64,000 nucleotides of DNA from Clostridium sp. (GCA_023664605.1 JAMPFF010000002.1:287930-351929), one strand, 5' to 3'; shown: positions 1 through 10,193, numbered from the stretch's first letter. Notes: a model not told the origin generated them from the letters alone. Made by a program: numbers and translations.

Positions 1-1664
1 ATGAAATGAAAAAGCAGATATCAAAGTTAATAGAACGCATGAAAAGCGCGGCGGATTATGAGGCTGCGAAAGCCGTTTTTCTGGAAAAAGAAAAACTGGT
101 AAAAAATATTGAGACACAGTCCACGCTTGCCCATATCCGGCACGATATCGATACGCGCGATAAATTTTATGATGACGAGATGCAGTTTTGGAACGCGCTT
201 ATGCCGGAAATGGAGGAATATCTTCAGACATGGAACCTGACGATGTTGGACAGTCCTTTCCGTTCCGATTTTGAAAAAGAGTATGGAAAACTCATGTTTA
301 TAAATACGGAAATAGACTTAAAAACCTTTTCCCCTGATATCATTCAGGAAATGCAGAAAGAAAATGACTTAAATCAGGAATACAGCAAACTGCTTGCGTC
401 AGCACAGATTCCGTTTGAGGGCGGGGTATATACGATTTCCCAGATGTCGCCTTTTAAGACGGATAAAGATGACGCGCGCCGTCTTGCCTCATGGAAAGCG
501 GAAGGGCAGTGGTATAAGGATAATCAGGCTAAACTTGACAGTATTTATGACGAACTGGTGCATCTGCGCGATACGATGGGGCGCAAACTCGGTTATGACG
601 GCTATACGCAGCTCGGTTATTACCGGATGCAGCGCAACTGCTATACGAAAGAGGACGTGGAGAAATTCCGCGCCGCCGTTGTGAAATATCTTGTGCCGGT
701 GGCGAATGATATCTATAAGGAACAGGCAAAGCGTTTAGGAAAAGAGTATCCGATGAGTTTTGCGGATAACGCGTTAGCTTTCCGCTCCGGCAACGCAAGA
801 CCCGCCGGTACGCCGGATGATATTTTAGCGCAGGGAAAGAAATTCTATGATGAATTAAGTCCGCAGACGAGCGAATTTTTCCGTACGATGTTAGACGGGG
901 AATTACTGGACGTGCTGTCTACGGAGGGCAAGGCGGGCGGCGGATACTGCACAAGCATCCCGGATTACAGGGTGCCTTTTATCTTTGCTAACTTCAATGG
1001 TACACAGCATGATGTGGAGGTCGTTACCCACGAGGCGGGACACGCTTTCGCGGCATGGATGAACCGCGACAGGGTTCCGTTAGAGTCCGTATGGCCGTCC
1101 TTAGAGGCGTGTGAAGTGCATTCCATGTCGATGGAGTTTTTTGCATGGAATTGGGCGGAGGGATTTTTCGGGGAAGATACCCGCAAGTTTTACTATTCCC
1201 ATCTGTCCGGCGCCCTGACGTTTATCCCTTATGGCACGCTGGTGGATCATTTCCAGCATAAAGTATATGAAAAGCCGGATATGACTCCCGTAGAGCGTCA
1301 CGCGGTCTGGAAAGAACTGCTTGGCGTTTATATGCCGTGGATGCGTCTGGACGGGGAGATTCCGTTCTATGCCGACGGCGAGGGATGGCAGAGGCAGCAT
1401 CATATTTATGAAAGACCTTTTTACTATATTGATTATTGTCTTGCGCAGACAGTCGCGCTGCAGTTTTGGGCGAGAATCCAGAAAGATGCGAAAGCGGCGT
1501 GGGAAAATTATATGGCGTATACGAAACAGGGCGGCAGCGCCGTATTTACGGAACTTTTACAAAATGCCGGTCTGGATAATCCGTTTGAGGAAAAATGCCT
1601 GAAAGAAGTCTGCACCGCGGCGCGTGAGTGGTTGGAAGCATACGACTTAAAAGGGCTGGCATAA
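1..1664 (+). CDS. M3 family oligoendopeptidase (PepF-like), 5' end cut by window
   Basis: Zinc metallopeptidase of family M3 that cleaves short peptides in the cytoplasm. The zinc site THEAGHAF (HExxH) lies near residue 342, with the downstream glutamate expected in the ESVWPSLEACEVHSM stretch; aromatic-rich C-terminal half is typical. About 552 residues are visible from an ATG at 6, but the frame stays open to base 1 (codon GAA precedes it) and family members carry roughly 15 more N-terminal residues, so the true start probably lies outside the window. It stands just upstream of an oligopeptide importer, which fits a role in degrading imported peptides (inference). Family assignment is secure; exact substrate unknown. 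Confidence 0.93.
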   Translation, partial: EMKKQISKLIERMKSAADYEAAKAVFLEKEKLVKNIETQSTLAHIRHDIDTRDKFYDDEMQFWNALMPEMEEYLQTWNLTMLDSPFRSDFEKEYGKLMFINTEIDLKTFSPDIIQEMQKENDLNQEYSKLLASAQIPFEGGVYTISQMSPFKTDKDDARRLASWKAEGQWYKDNQAKLDSIYDELVHLRDTMGRKLGYDGYTQLGYYRMQRNCYTKEDVEKFRAAVVKYLVPVANDIYKEQAKRLGKEYPMSFADNALAFRSGNARPAGTPDDILAQGKKFYDELSPQTSEFFRTMLDGELLDVLSTEGKAGGGYCTSIPDYRVPFIFANFNGTQHDVEVVTHEAGHAFAAWMNRDRVPLESVWPSLEACEVHSMSMEFFAWNWAEGFFGEDTRKFYYSHLSGALTFIPYGTLVDHFQHKVYEKPDMTPVERHAVWKELLGVYMPWMRLDGEIPFYADGEGWQRQHHIYERPFYYIDYCLAQTVALQFWARIQKDAKAAWENYMAYTKQGGSAVFTELLQNAGLDNPFEEKCLKEVCTAAREWLEAYDLKGLA

Positions 1665-1666
1665 CT

Positions 1667-2200
1667 ATGGCGGATGGGAAAGCGCAGGATAAGAAAAAAC
1701 AAGATAAGAAAAATTATCTTAGAGATTATAAAGAAAACCCGGACGGCAGCTATGTCTATACAGGAAAGACATGGTCTGCCGATAAGGCGGCGCGGCGGCG
1801 CCTTTTGATAAAATTATGGACGTTGCAGATAGTGATGCTGTCTGCGGCGGTTCTGCCCGGTTTTGTGACGACGGCGGGGCTTTTAAATACTTTTTATGTT
1901 ATCATACCTTATGTGTTCTGGCTCATGTCTGATTTTGTTCTTGCATATACGCTTGGAAGTATGACTTTGGGAGGCAATCCGCTTAAGGATTATATTTATG
2001 AAAAAAGCGTGTTACGTTATCCGTTTCGCGTTATGCTCCCGCTTGCGGGTGCGGCGTTGACAGCCTTGGGGCTGATTGTCTTTTTGCTTAGAGGCGGTAA
2101 GGGAGAGGGCAAAGCCGTATGTTTTGTCTGCTGTATCATACAGATTATTGCGTCTTTTTTAGCGGGGCGAAGCGGTATTTCCGATATTTGGGAGGACTGA
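1667..2200 (+). CDS. Small multi-pass membrane protein, unknown function
   Basis: 177-residue protein starting 2 nt after the peptidase stop, so probably cotranscribed with it. The N-terminus (about 45 residues) is lysine-rich and hydrophilic; then come about four hydrophobic segments (roughly residues 50-72, 75-98, 118-140, 145-165). I chose ATG 1667 (MADGKAQD...) over an upstream in-frame start inside the peptidase gene because the latter would overlap by 37 nt. No family recognised; the tyrosine-rich GSYVYTGKTW segment is a resemblance only to cell-surface repeats and carries no functional weight. Confidence 0.75.
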   Translation: MADGKAQDKKKQDKKNYLRDYKENPDGSYVYTGKTWSADKAARRRLLIKLWTLQIVMLSAAVLPGFVTTAGLLNTFYVIIPYVFWLMSDFVLAYTLGSMTLGGNPLKDYIYEKSVLRYPFRVMLPLAGAALTALGLIVFLLRGGKGEGKAVCFVCCIIQIIASFLAGRSGISDIWED

Positions 2201-2227
2201 CAAATCCATGGAATTGTTGATTTTTTA

Positions 2228-2256
2228 TTGACGGGAAACGTAATTCTATGTAAAAT
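2228..2256 (+). promoter_or_regulatory. Sigma-A promoter of the opp operon
   Basis: TTGACG at 2228-2233, 17-bp spacer, TAAAAT at 2251-2256, placed 36 nt before the binding-protein start and followed by the ribosome binding site AAAGGGAGG. Single mismatches to consensus in each hexamer. Confidence 0.8.
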
Positions 2257-2291
2257 ATACGAGTAATGATTATAGAAAGGGAGGTTTTATA

Positions 2292-4632
2292 ATGAAAAAA
2301 TTTTCAAGTGCAAAGAAGTTTCTTGCAGCGCTTTTGACAATGTCAATGGCATTTTCATTAGCAGCCTGCGGTTCCGACGGGGGGGGGCACTACCCCGGTT
2401 GAAGAAACACCTGACAACACTGCCACAGAGACGACAGAGACAACGAAACCGGAAGAAAACACGGCTTCTGACAGTTCAGACGCCGCACCGGCAAACGATA
2501 CGCTTGTAGCAAGCGTAGAACAGGGCTTGGAGGGAAAGTTTTCTCCGTATTTCTCATTGGCGGCAAACGACACGATGATTGACGAGATGACTCTTGTTTA
2601 TACTCTGGAAGTTGACCGTGTGGGTAATCCTATTTTGAACGGTATCGAGGGTGAGACGCGTTCTTACAACGGAACCGACTACACATATTATACGGCGTCC
2701 GATATTGAAATTACGGAAAATGAAGACGGTACGGTATACTATGATATGACAATCCGTGACGACATCCAGTTTACGGATGGCACAACGGCGGATATCGATG
2801 ATGTTATTTTCGGTATGTATGTTGAGCTTGACCCTACTTATGACGGTAATGCGGTGCTTTACTCTACGTCAATCGAGGGTATCGAAGAGTACCGCAGCGG
2901 CGTTGACCCGCTCTATAACCTTTTGATAGAGGCAGGAGAGGACAACACCGACTTTACTTACTGGGATGAGGCAACGCAGACCGCTTTCTGGTCTGAGGGC
3001 TTACCGGCGGCGGGAGAAGCATTTGCGCAGTCTATTCTGGATTACTGTATTAATAACGGTTATGCAAGCGAGGGAGACCCGGTGGAAGCGATTACGCCGA
3101 ACTGGGGATTTGAGACGCCTGCAGGCGCGACTGCATTAGATTTCTTCAATGTTATGTTAGAAGCGTACGAGGGCGATTATAATAATCTCTCCGATACGGA
3201 GCAGGCAAGCGGCGGTTTATGGAGTTTCCTTGACCCGGCTTATCAGGTAGGTATTGAAACAGGCAATTCCGCACCGAATGTATCCGGTATCATCCGTACG
3301 GGCGACTATTCCATGCGTGTTGTTTCCACGAAAGTTGACGCAACTCTGATTTATCAGTTACAGATTCCGATTTCACCGATGCACTATTACGGCGACGAGA
3401 GTTTATATGATTATGAAAACAACAGCTTCGGATTCCCGAAAGGTGATTTATCCGGCGTAAAAGAAAAGACAGGAAAGCCTTTGGGAGCAGGTCCTTATAT
3501 CTTCCAGGACTATTCTAACGGCGTTGTATATATGGACGCGAACCCGAATTATTTCAAGGGCGCGCCTAAGATTGCACATTTGAATTTCATGGAAGCTGCC
3601 GAGGCGGATAAGGTAACGGGTATCACGGCAGGCACTATGGATATTACAGACCCGAGCTATTCTATGGACGTAGCGAATCAGGTTACCGATATCAACGGCG
3701 GTAATGCTGACTTGGACGGTTCCGTTATTACAACACGTTTGATTGATTACCGTGGTTACGGTTATGTAGGTCTTGCTGCGAAGAATGTCTGTGTTGGCGG
3801 CGACCCTGCTTCCGAAGAATCCCGTAACCTGCGTAAGGCAATCGCTACCGTTATCGCGGCATACCGTGACGAGGGCGTGGATTCCTACTACGGCAATACG
3901 GCTTCCGTTATCAACTACCCGATTTCCAATACTTCTTGGGCGGCGCCTCAGGTTACGGACGACGGTTACCAGATTGCTTATTCTACGGATGTAAACGGAG
4001 ACCCGATTTATACGGACGGTATGTCCACAGAGGATAGATATGCGGCGGCATTGGAAGCGGCGTTAGGCTTCTTTGAGGCGGCAGGTTATACGGTAGAGGA
4101 TGGCAAGATAACGGCGGCTCCGGCAGGCGCGAAGTTAGAGTATCAGGTTAATATCGGCGGAGGCGGTGCAGGAGACCATCCGACATTCTTAATTTTAAAG
4201 AATGCCAGCGACGCTTTTGCAAGCATCGGTATCACACTGACTGTCAATGACCTTGCGAACTCCAGCGATTTGTACGCTTCCTATCAGACGGGCGCTGCCG
4301 ATATGTGGTGTGCGGCATGGCAGGCGGGAACCGACCCGGATATGTACCAGTTATATCACAGCCAGGGTTCTACCAACTATTACCAGATTGCGGACGACGA
4401 TTTGGATGAGTTAATCGAGGCAGGTCGTCTTTCCACAGACCAGACCTACCGTAAAGGCTTATATAAAGCCGCAATGGAAATCATTATGGACTGGGGTGTA
4501 GAACTTCCGGTTTACCAGCGTTCCGAATGCGTTATGATGTCTACCGAGCGTGTAAAAACAGATACGCTTCCGAACGATATGACGCCATATTGGGCATGGC
4601 AGCAGGAAATACAGAATATTGAAATGAAATAA
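2292..4632 (+). CDS. Oligopeptide ABC transporter substrate-binding lipoprotein, frameshifted at a poly-G tract
   Basis: SBP_bac_5-family solute receptor that would deliver peptides to the permease genes downstream. ATG 2292 has a good ribosome binding site and encodes a lipoprotein signal ending in a SLAAC lipobox. Frame is then lost in a run of nine G (2379-2387): as written, translation stops at TGA after HYPG, while the reading frame from about 2389 to 4632 is intact and continues with a Thr/Glu-rich linker ([10 protein letters not shown]) and the complete receptor domain. Eight G would restore a protein of about 779 residues. The long open frame can also be entered at TTG 2527, but that product lacks the signal and anchor. 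Either a sequencing error or a phase-variable tract; the gene itself is clearly of the OppA/DppA class. Confidence 0.88.
2379..2387 (+). repeat. Nine-base poly-G tract interrupting the lipoprotein frame
   Basis: Homopolymer immediately after the lipobox region of the peptide-binding protein. Its length of 9 puts the signal peptide out of frame with the mature domain; 8 would join them as three glycines. Confidence 0.9.
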
Positions 4633-4653
4633 TGAAATAGACGAACAAAGATG

Positions 4654-4683
4654 TTCCCTGCTCCATTGGGGCAGGGAATTTTT
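4654..4683 (+). terminator. Attenuator hairpin between binding protein and permease
   Basis: TTCCCTGC / GCAGGGAA stem (4654-4661 with 4671-4678) followed by a T-rich tail (4679-4683), 22 nt after the binding-protein stop and before oppB. Known from many importers: partial termination keeps receptor mRNA in excess of permease mRNA (inference here). Confidence 0.75.
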
Positions 4684-4709
4684 ATAAAAATTAAGAAGGA
4701 GGGATTTAT

Positions 4710-5696
4710 TTGCGTAACTATATTATCAAGCGCGTTCTGTTATCCATCCTTATCCTCTTTAGCGTGACATTCATCATCTACGCTATCCTGCGTTGTCTGC
4801 CCGCTTCTTATGTGGAGACGATGGCGATGCAGCTTTCTACGGCTCCGGGCGCGAAGCCCTATGAAGAATGGATTGCACAGTTGAATGCTTCCTATGGATT
4901 GGATAAGGGAATTATTGCAGGTTATTTTACATGGTTAGGAGATTTTGCCAGAGGCAATTTCGGCGATAGCTGGAAATTTACGGTTCCTGTTATTGAGAAA
5001 TTTCAGGATGTTATCTGGCTGTCTTTCGTCATGGGAGCAATCGCTTTCGTGCTGGAACTGGTTATTGCGATACCGCTCGGTATCATTGCTGCGACCAGGC
5101 AGTATTCCAGAGCGGACTATGCGATTACGGCAGGCGCTTTGATAGGTATTTCGTTACCGCCTTTCTTTTTTGCAACATTATTAAAGTTAGTATTTGCAGT
5201 AAAATTACAGTGGTTTGACGTATCGGGTCTTGTCGGGCGTACCTTTGCCCAGATGAGTTCCTGGGAACAGTTTATGGATAAGGCGTATCATCTCGTATTA
5301 CCGATTGCTACATTAGTTATCACTTCTATCGGCGCACTGATGCGTTATACAAGAACCAATATGCTGGAAGTGTTAAACGCCGATTACATACGAACCGCAA
5401 GAGCAAAAGGTTTGAGTGAAAATAAGGTTATTTATAAACATGCTTTTAGAAACACATTGATTCCGCTGGTAACGATTATTGGCGGTTCTTTACCCGGTTT
5501 GTTTTCCGGCGCACAGATTACGGAAACGCTGTTTTCGATTCCGGGAATTGGATGGACTGCGTATCAGTCCATGATTATTGGTGATATTCCATTCACCATG
5601 TTCTATATGACATTTATCGCTATCTTAACTTTGGCAAGTAATCTGCTTACCGATATTTTGTATGCCGTGGTAGACCCCCGCGTACGCATCGCATAG
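4710..5696 (+). CDS. oppB: Oligopeptide ABC transporter permease, OppB/DppB type
   Basis: 328-residue membrane subunit with the family layout: N-terminal signature MRNYIIKRVLLSILILF, a first membrane helix, an extracellular segment, and five further helices. The cytoplasmic coupling motif is visible near residue 230 (RTARAKGLSENKVIYKHAFRN, the EAA loop). The start is TTG, 7 nt after AGGAGGG. It follows the attenuator and lies 15 nt before oppC, so it belongs to a single opp operon. Pairs with the OppC-type subunit to form the translocation pore. Confidence 0.93.
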   Translation: MRNYIIKRVLLSILILFSVTFIIYAILRCLPASYVETMAMQLSTAPGAKPYEEWIAQLNASYGLDKGIIAGYFTWLGDFARGNFGDSWKFTVPVIEKFQDVIWLSFVMGAIAFVLELVIAIPLGIIAATRQYSRADYAITAGALIGISLPPFFFATLLKLVFAVKLQWFDVSGLVGRTFAQMSSWEQFMDKAYHLVLPIATLVITSIGALMRYTRTNMLEVLNADYIRTARAKGLSENKVIYKHAFRNTLIPLVTIIGGSLPGLFSGAQITETLFSIPGIGWTAYQSMIIGDIPFTMFYMTFIAILTLASNLLTDILYAVVDPRVRIA

Positions 5697-5711
5697 AAAG
5701 GAGGAATACGG

Positions 5712-7268
5712 ATGTCTGACAGTAAAGAGCAAAACACACAAAGTAACGGCGCTTCGCAGGAAACTTTATCGTTAAGCGATGACCGCCGTGTCAAAACACT
5801 TTCCCCCGGCGCACTGGTTATGAAGCGTTTCTTTCGTAACCGCCTTGCCGTGCTGGGTCTTATTATGCTCGCCGTAATGTTCCTGTTTTCCTTTATAGGC
5901 GGTATGGTTTCCCCGTATGGGCAGGATGAACAGTTCTATACCTATACTTATCTGGAAAAAGAGTATGTGGGCGTAACCAGGAACGAGGATTACCGTTACA
6001 TTTCCGATGATGGAGCGGATTTTGGCTCGGCGGCGCAGGCGCAGTTTTTAATGGCGCAGATGACGGGTAAGACAGAGTTTTCATATAAAGATGTAAATTA
6101 TGAGGTTGCACAGGAGGGGCAGGACTTTTATACGATTGCCACAGACGGCAGCGTGATTGCGCTTGCCTATAAGGATATCGTCAACGCTTCGGACGGCGTT
6201 CCCGAACTTACCTTTGCCACGAAACTGGCGGCATTACAGTTGTATACCAATGGAGAAACAGGCTCTTTTAATGCCGACGGGCAGGATTATACATTGGACG
6301 AGGAGGGCAATATCATTCTCGGTGAGGAAATTATGGGTTATATCAGCCGCTTCGTTGTACAGTCAAGAGAAAACGGCGTTGTGATTCCAAGAGATTTTAA
6401 AGAAAAACTGGAGGAAGTCCTCGACGCGGACGGAACAGAATTTTCCTATACGGGTATGGACGGCGAGGAACATAATTATGGGATTACTTATGACGCCTCC
6501 GCAAAAGTCTGGTCCGTTACGCAGGAGACGGAGACTTATGTATACAGCCAGTATGAATCGCCTTCTCTGACACATCCGCTGGGAACGGATGCGAACGGTA
6601 TGGATATGCTTACCCGTCTGATGTACGGCGGAAGAGTGTCCTTGATTATCGGATTTATCGTTGTTATTATCGAAACTTTGCTGGGCGTTATTTTAGGCGG
6701 TATTTCAGGATATTTCGGCAGATGGGTGGATAATCTGATTATGCGTATTGTGGATATCTTCTATTGTATTCCGTCTTTGCCGCTTATTATTATCTTAGGC
6801 GCGGCGATGGACGGTATGCGTGTTGACCCGCAGATTCGTATGTTTTATCTGATGTTGATTTTGGGATTTTTAGGATGGCCGAGCATTGCCAGACTTGTCC
6901 GCGGACAGATATTGTCTTTGCGCGAACAGGAGTTTATGACGGCGGCGGAGGCGTGCGGTATCCGCGTATCCCGCAGGATATTTAAGCATTTGATTCCTAA
7001 TGTTATCCCGCAGCTTATTGTTACCTGTACGATGAATCTTGGTTCGGTTATGCTGACGGAGGCGACGCTGTCTTTCCTTGGACTTGGCGTGAAGTTCCCG
7101 TTTGCATCCTGGGGAAATATTATCAATGATGTAAATAACTCCTATGTTTTGACTACTTACTGGTTCATTTGGATTCCGGCAGGCGTATGTCTGTTAATTG
7201 CAGTTCTGGGATTTAACTTCGTGGGCGACGGTCTGCGCGACGCTTTTGACCCCAGAATGAAGCGTTAA
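5712..7268 (+). CDS. oppC: Oligopeptide ABC transporter permease, OppC type, with about 200-residue inserted extracellular region
   Basis: 518 residues against about 300-340 for ordinary OppC. Residues 1-70 hold the usual cytoplasmic N-terminus and first helix (LGLIMLAVMFLFSFIGG). The family then normally runs directly into the HPLGTDxxGxD motif; here that motif appears near residue 295 (THPLGTDANGMDMLTRL), so roughly 200 residues are inserted in the first outside loop. The insert is acidic, tyrosine-rich and contains two TEFSY-begun segments, suggesting a duplicated beta-rich unit. The EAA loop (TAAEACGIRVSRRIFKHLIPN) is intact near residue 415. The insert could interact with the receptor or cell wall (inference). 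Confidence 0.92.
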   Translation: MSDSKEQNTQSNGASQETLSLSDDRRVKTLSPGALVMKRFFRNRLAVLGLIMLAVMFLFSFIGGMVSPYGQDEQFYTYTYLEKEYVGVTRNEDYRYISDDGADFGSAAQAQFLMAQMTGKTEFSYKDVNYEVAQEGQDFYTIATDGSVIALAYKDIVNASDGVPELTFATKLAALQLYTNGETGSFNADGQDYTLDEEGNIILGEEIMGYISRFVVQSRENGVVIPRDFKEKLEEVLDADGTEFSYTGMDGEEHNYGITYDASAKVWSVTQETETYVYSQYESPSLTHPLGTDANGMDMLTRLMYGGRVSLIIGFIVVIIETLLGVILGGISGYFGRWVDNLIMRIVDIFYCIPSLPLIIILGAAMDGMRVDPQIRMFYLMLILGFLGWPSIARLVRGQILSLREQEFMTAAEACGIRVSRRIFKHLIPNVIPQLIVTCTMNLGSVMLTEATLSFLGLGVKFPFASWGNIINDVNNSYVLTTYWFIWIPAGVCLLIAVLGFNFVGDGLRDAFDPRMKR

Positions 7269-7281
7269 GGAGGAAATGATT

Positions 7282-8433
7282 ATGGCTAAGAATAAACCGG
7301 AAGGATATCTTACCGCGAAAGAGTCCCGCAGAATATCAAAGGAAAACCGTCGTATCACCAATCAGTACGAAAAAGAGCGCAAGAGGAAAAATGTGCCGGA
7401 ATCTGAATATGTGACGACGATGCACGACGCTGATAACGCGGTAGAGTTTGATAATCTTCATACTTATTTCTTTACGGACGCCGGTACGGTAAAATCGGTG
7501 GACGGCGTTACCTTTGAGGTGCCTGTTGGCAAGACGGTGGGCGTTGTAGGAGAATCCGGCTGCGGTAAATCCGTTACCAGCCTGTCTCTGATGCAGCTCA
7601 TACAGCGGCCGCAGGGACAGATAGTGGAGGGGGAGATTCGGCTCAACCTTGGAGACGGCAGGGCGTATAATATCGCTAAAACCCCCAATGAGAAAATGAT
7701 GAAACTGCGTGGAAACCATGTTTCCATGATTTTTCAGGAGCCTATGACAAGTTTAAATCCTGTTTTCCGTATCGGGGAGCAGTTGGAAGAGGTTATCTCT
7801 TTGCACGACGGAGAGGGAAAGACAAAAGAGGAGATAAAGGAACGTACCATTGAACTGTTAAAAATGGTTGGTATCGCCAACAGCGAGGGCGTGTATCATA
7901 TGTTTCCGCACGAACTTTCCGGAGGTATGCGCCAGCGTGTTATGATTGCCATGGCGCTTGCCTGCAATCCGCGCATTATTATAGCGGATGAGCCGACGAC
8001 GGCGCTGGACGTGACGATACAGGCGCAGATTTTGGATTTGCTGCGGAACCTGAAAGATAAAATTAATTCCTCAATTATGCTGATTACGCATGATTTGGGC
8101 GTTATTGCAGAGATGGCGGACTATGTTGTCGTTATGTATGCCGGACGCGTTGTGGAGAAAGGAACGGTACACGATATTTTCTCCCATCCGTCTCACCCGT
8201 ACACGATTGGTTTGATGGCGTCTAAACCGGTGGTCGGCAAGCAGGTGGATAGACTCTATTCGATTCCCGGAAAAGTGCCGAATCCTGTTAATATGCCGAA
8301 TTACTGTTATTATAAAGACCGCTGTGAAATGTGCGTAGAGGGTTGCCAGGGAGAATATCCGAAAGAAGTCAGCTTATCTGATACGCATAAAGTGAGTTGT
8401 TATCGTTTTTATGATGGAAAGGGGGAAAAATAA
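7282..8433 (+). CDS. oppD: Oligopeptide ABC transporter ATPase, OppD type
   Basis: Cytoplasmic nucleotide-binding subunit of 383 residues: Walker A GESGCGKS near residue 90, signature LSGGMRQR, Walker B IIIADEPTTALD, switch histidine ITHD, then the oligopeptide-transporter C-terminal domain with a cysteine cluster (CYYKDRCEMCVEGC) like the iron-sulfur motif of DppD/OppD. An unusually long charged N-terminal extension of about 45 residues precedes the ABC domain. I prefer ATG 7282 to ATG 7276 because AAGGAGG ends only 2 nt before the latter and 8 nt before the former. Directly followed by oppF. Confidence 0.93.
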   Translation: MAKNKPEGYLTAKESRRISKENRRITNQYEKERKRKNVPESEYVTTMHDADNAVEFDNLHTYFFTDAGTVKSVDGVTFEVPVGKTVGVVGESGCGKSVTSLSLMQLIQRPQGQIVEGEIRLNLGDGRAYNIAKTPNEKMMKLRGNHVSMIFQEPMTSLNPVFRIGEQLEEVISLHDGEGKTKEEIKERTIELLKMVGIANSEGVYHMFPHELSGGMRQRVMIAMALACNPRIIIADEPTTALDVTIQAQILDLLRNLKDKINSSIMLITHDLGVIAEMADYVVVMYAGRVVEKGTVHDIFSHPSHPYTIGLMASKPVVGKQVDRLYSIPGKVPNPVNMPNYCYYKDRCEMCVEGCQGEYPKEVSLSDTHKVSCYRFYDGKGEK

Positions 8434-9462
8434 ATGTCCGATGAAAATACAATGATAGAAAACGAATATACCCCTGTTACTTATGACCCGCAGTATATCC
8501 TGATGGTAAATGCCCTGAAGAAATATTTTCCTATTAAAGGCGGCATGATTGCCAAGACGACGGGATATGTCAAAGCGGTGGACGGCGTTACTTTTAATTT
8601 AAAACGCGGTACGACGATGGGACTGGTAGGAGAGTCCGGCTGCGGCAAGACGACGACGGGGCGGACGATTTTACGGCTTTCCGGTGAAAAGACCGGAGGC
8701 GAAGTCTTATTTAACGGCAAAGAGGTCTACGACCTTTCCAATAAAGAAATGCGCGCTATGCGTACGAAAATGCAGATTATTTTTCAGGACCCGTTTTCCA
8801 GCCTTTCTCCGAGACTGCCGGTCGGTGAGATTATCGGCGAGGCGGTCAGGGAACATGGACTGGTAAGTAAGGCGGAGTTTGAAGATTATATCGACCAGGT
8901 TATGGATAACTGCGGTTTGCAGCCTTTCCATAAAGACCGTTATCCGCATGAGTTTTCGGGCGGTCAGAGACAGCGTATCTGTATTGCGCGCGCGCTTGCC
9001 TTAAATCCCGAATTTGTAGTCTGCGACGAGCCGGTATCTGCGTTAGACGTGTCCATTCAGGCGCAGATTATTAATCTTTTGAAAGACTTACAGGAGCAGT
9101 ACAAACTGACGTATTTGTTTATTTCCCACGATTTAAGCGTTGTGGAGCATATATCCGATACGGTGGGCGTTATGTATCTGGGCAATCTGGTGGAATATGG
9201 CGATACGAAAGATATCTTTAAAAATCCGCTGCACCCTTACACAAAGGCGCTGTTTTCAGCGATTCCGATTCCGGACCCCGATGCAAAGATGAACCGCATC
9301 GTGCTGGAGGGAACTATTCCGTCTCCAGCAAATCCGCCTACGGGCTGCAAGTTCCATACCCGCTGTGCAAACTGCATGGAAAAGTGTAAACTGGAAGCGC
9401 CGGTGCAGAAAGAAATAGAACCCGGACACTATGTAGTGTGCCACTTATATGATAACGCATGA
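8434..9462 (+). CDS. oppF: Oligopeptide ABC transporter ATPase, OppF type
   Basis: Second nucleotide-binding subunit, 342 residues, starting right after the oppD stop. Walker A GESGCGKT near residue 67, Q-loop FQDPFSSL, signature FSGGQRQR, Walker [16 protein letters not shown] switch, and the C-terminal [14 protein letters not shown] cysteine cluster. It forms the ATPase heterodimer with OppD. Its stop overlaps the start of the next small gene (ATGA), implying translational coupling. Confidence 0.94.
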   Translation: MSDENTMIENEYTPVTYDPQYILMVNALKKYFPIKGGMIAKTTGYVKAVDGVTFNLKRGTTMGLVGESGCGKTTTGRTILRLSGEKTGGEVLFNGKEVYDLSNKEMRAMRTKMQIIFQDPFSSLSPRLPVGEIIGEAVREHGLVSKAEFEDYIDQVMDNCGLQPFHKDRYPHEFSGGQRQRICIARALALNPEFVVCDEPVSALDVSIQAQIINLLKDLQEQYKLTYLFISHDLSVVEHISDTVGVMYLGNLVEYGDTKDIFKNPLHPYTKALFSAIPIPDPDAKMNRIVLEGTIPSPANPPTGCKFHTRCANCMEKCKLEAPVQKEIEPGHYVVCHLYDNA

Positions 9463-9737
9463 GGCGGGATAACTTTGAAGATGACGGACGCACGGTTGCC
9501 GATATGAGCGCGCTGGAAAATACCGGAATTTTCCGCAGGCGTTCCCATTCTTCGCAAACAGAGAAAAAATCCGTTCATAAAGATGAAAACGCAGCGCATC
9601 CGTGGGAGGATGCGCCGTTTAGCTGGAAAGAACGGATACGTTATATGGGAGTGGCGCTTGGTGCGGCGCTCTCTATTGCGTTCGTTTTGCTTGCGGGCAT
9701 TGCTCTTATTATCTGGCTGCTTACGCTGTATGCGTAG
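9459..9737 (+). CDS. Small single-helix membrane protein coupled to oppF
   Basis: 92 residues; the ATG overlaps the oppF stop in an ATGA junction. Residues 1-60 are hydrophilic and charged, and residues about 63-90 form one strong hydrophobic helix (MGVALGAALSIAFVLLAGIALIIWLL). The layout (cytoplasmic tail, C-terminal anchor) could make it a transporter accessory or unrelated membrane peptide. No family recognised. The coupling supports real expression, but no function can be assigned. Confidence 0.65.
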   Translation: MRRDNFEDDGRTVADMSALENTGIFRRRSHSSQTEKKSVHKDENAAHPWEDAPFSWKERIRYMGVALGAALSIAFVLLAGIALIIWLLTLYA

Positions 9738-9780
9738 ATTTTTGATTGGTAAATTGTTGAACTTTGGAACGAGGATGATG

Positions 9781-10167
9781 ATGAAGAAAAAGAATCTATT
9801 GTATATGTATGTAATAAATTGTCTGCCGCTGCTTTTCTGTATTATAGGATTTATGGGAGGAGCGCTATTGAACTTTCTGTGTATGCCTGTTTTACAGTTG
9901 GTATTGACGGGGCTGAATTTTAAATACTCTTCTCATTGCGGATGGCTTTTTCTATTGGAAATTCACATGTGGATTATGTCCATAGCAGGAATTGCTGCAA
10001 GTACCTGGCTGTGGTATCATCGGATATCCTCTGATTCGCTAACAATATATGTCGGCGTTGTAGAGTGCCGGATGGACACAGTTTATATGGCAGTATTGGG
10101 TCTTATAGCAGTAATTGCGAAATTGATTTACACCGGATATATTTTAGCTTGTCAAAAAAAAGAATAG
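9781..10167 (+). CDS. Small multi-pass membrane protein, unknown
   Basis: About 128 residues with about three hydrophobic segments (residues 8-33, 45-75, 100-122). Three consecutive in-frame ATG codons (9775, 9778, 9781) make the start uncertain; 9781 gives a usable distance to the weak GAGG at 9771. The longer frame starting at 9583 overlaps the previous gene and is arginine-rich, so I reject it. Cysteine- and tryptophan-rich; no family recognised. Confidence 0.55.
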   Translation: MKKKNLLYMYVINCLPLLFCIIGFMGGALLNFLCMPVLQLVLTGLNFKYSSHCGWLFLLEIHMWIMSIAGIAASTWLWYHRISSDSLTIYVGVVECRMDTVYMAVLGLIAVIAKLIYTGYILACQKKE

Positions 10168-10193
10168 ACAAGCTTGCTGTCTTATGATAGAAT
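10165..10193 (+). promoter_or_regulatory. Candidate promoter for the Rpn-response regulator genes
   Basis: TAGACA (10165-10170), 17-bp spacer, TAGAAT (10188-10193). It overlaps an 8-bp inverted repeat AGCTTGTC/GACAAGCT (10146-10153 with 10167-10174) that straddles the previous stop codon and could serve as a hairpin end or operator. Confidence 0.5.
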
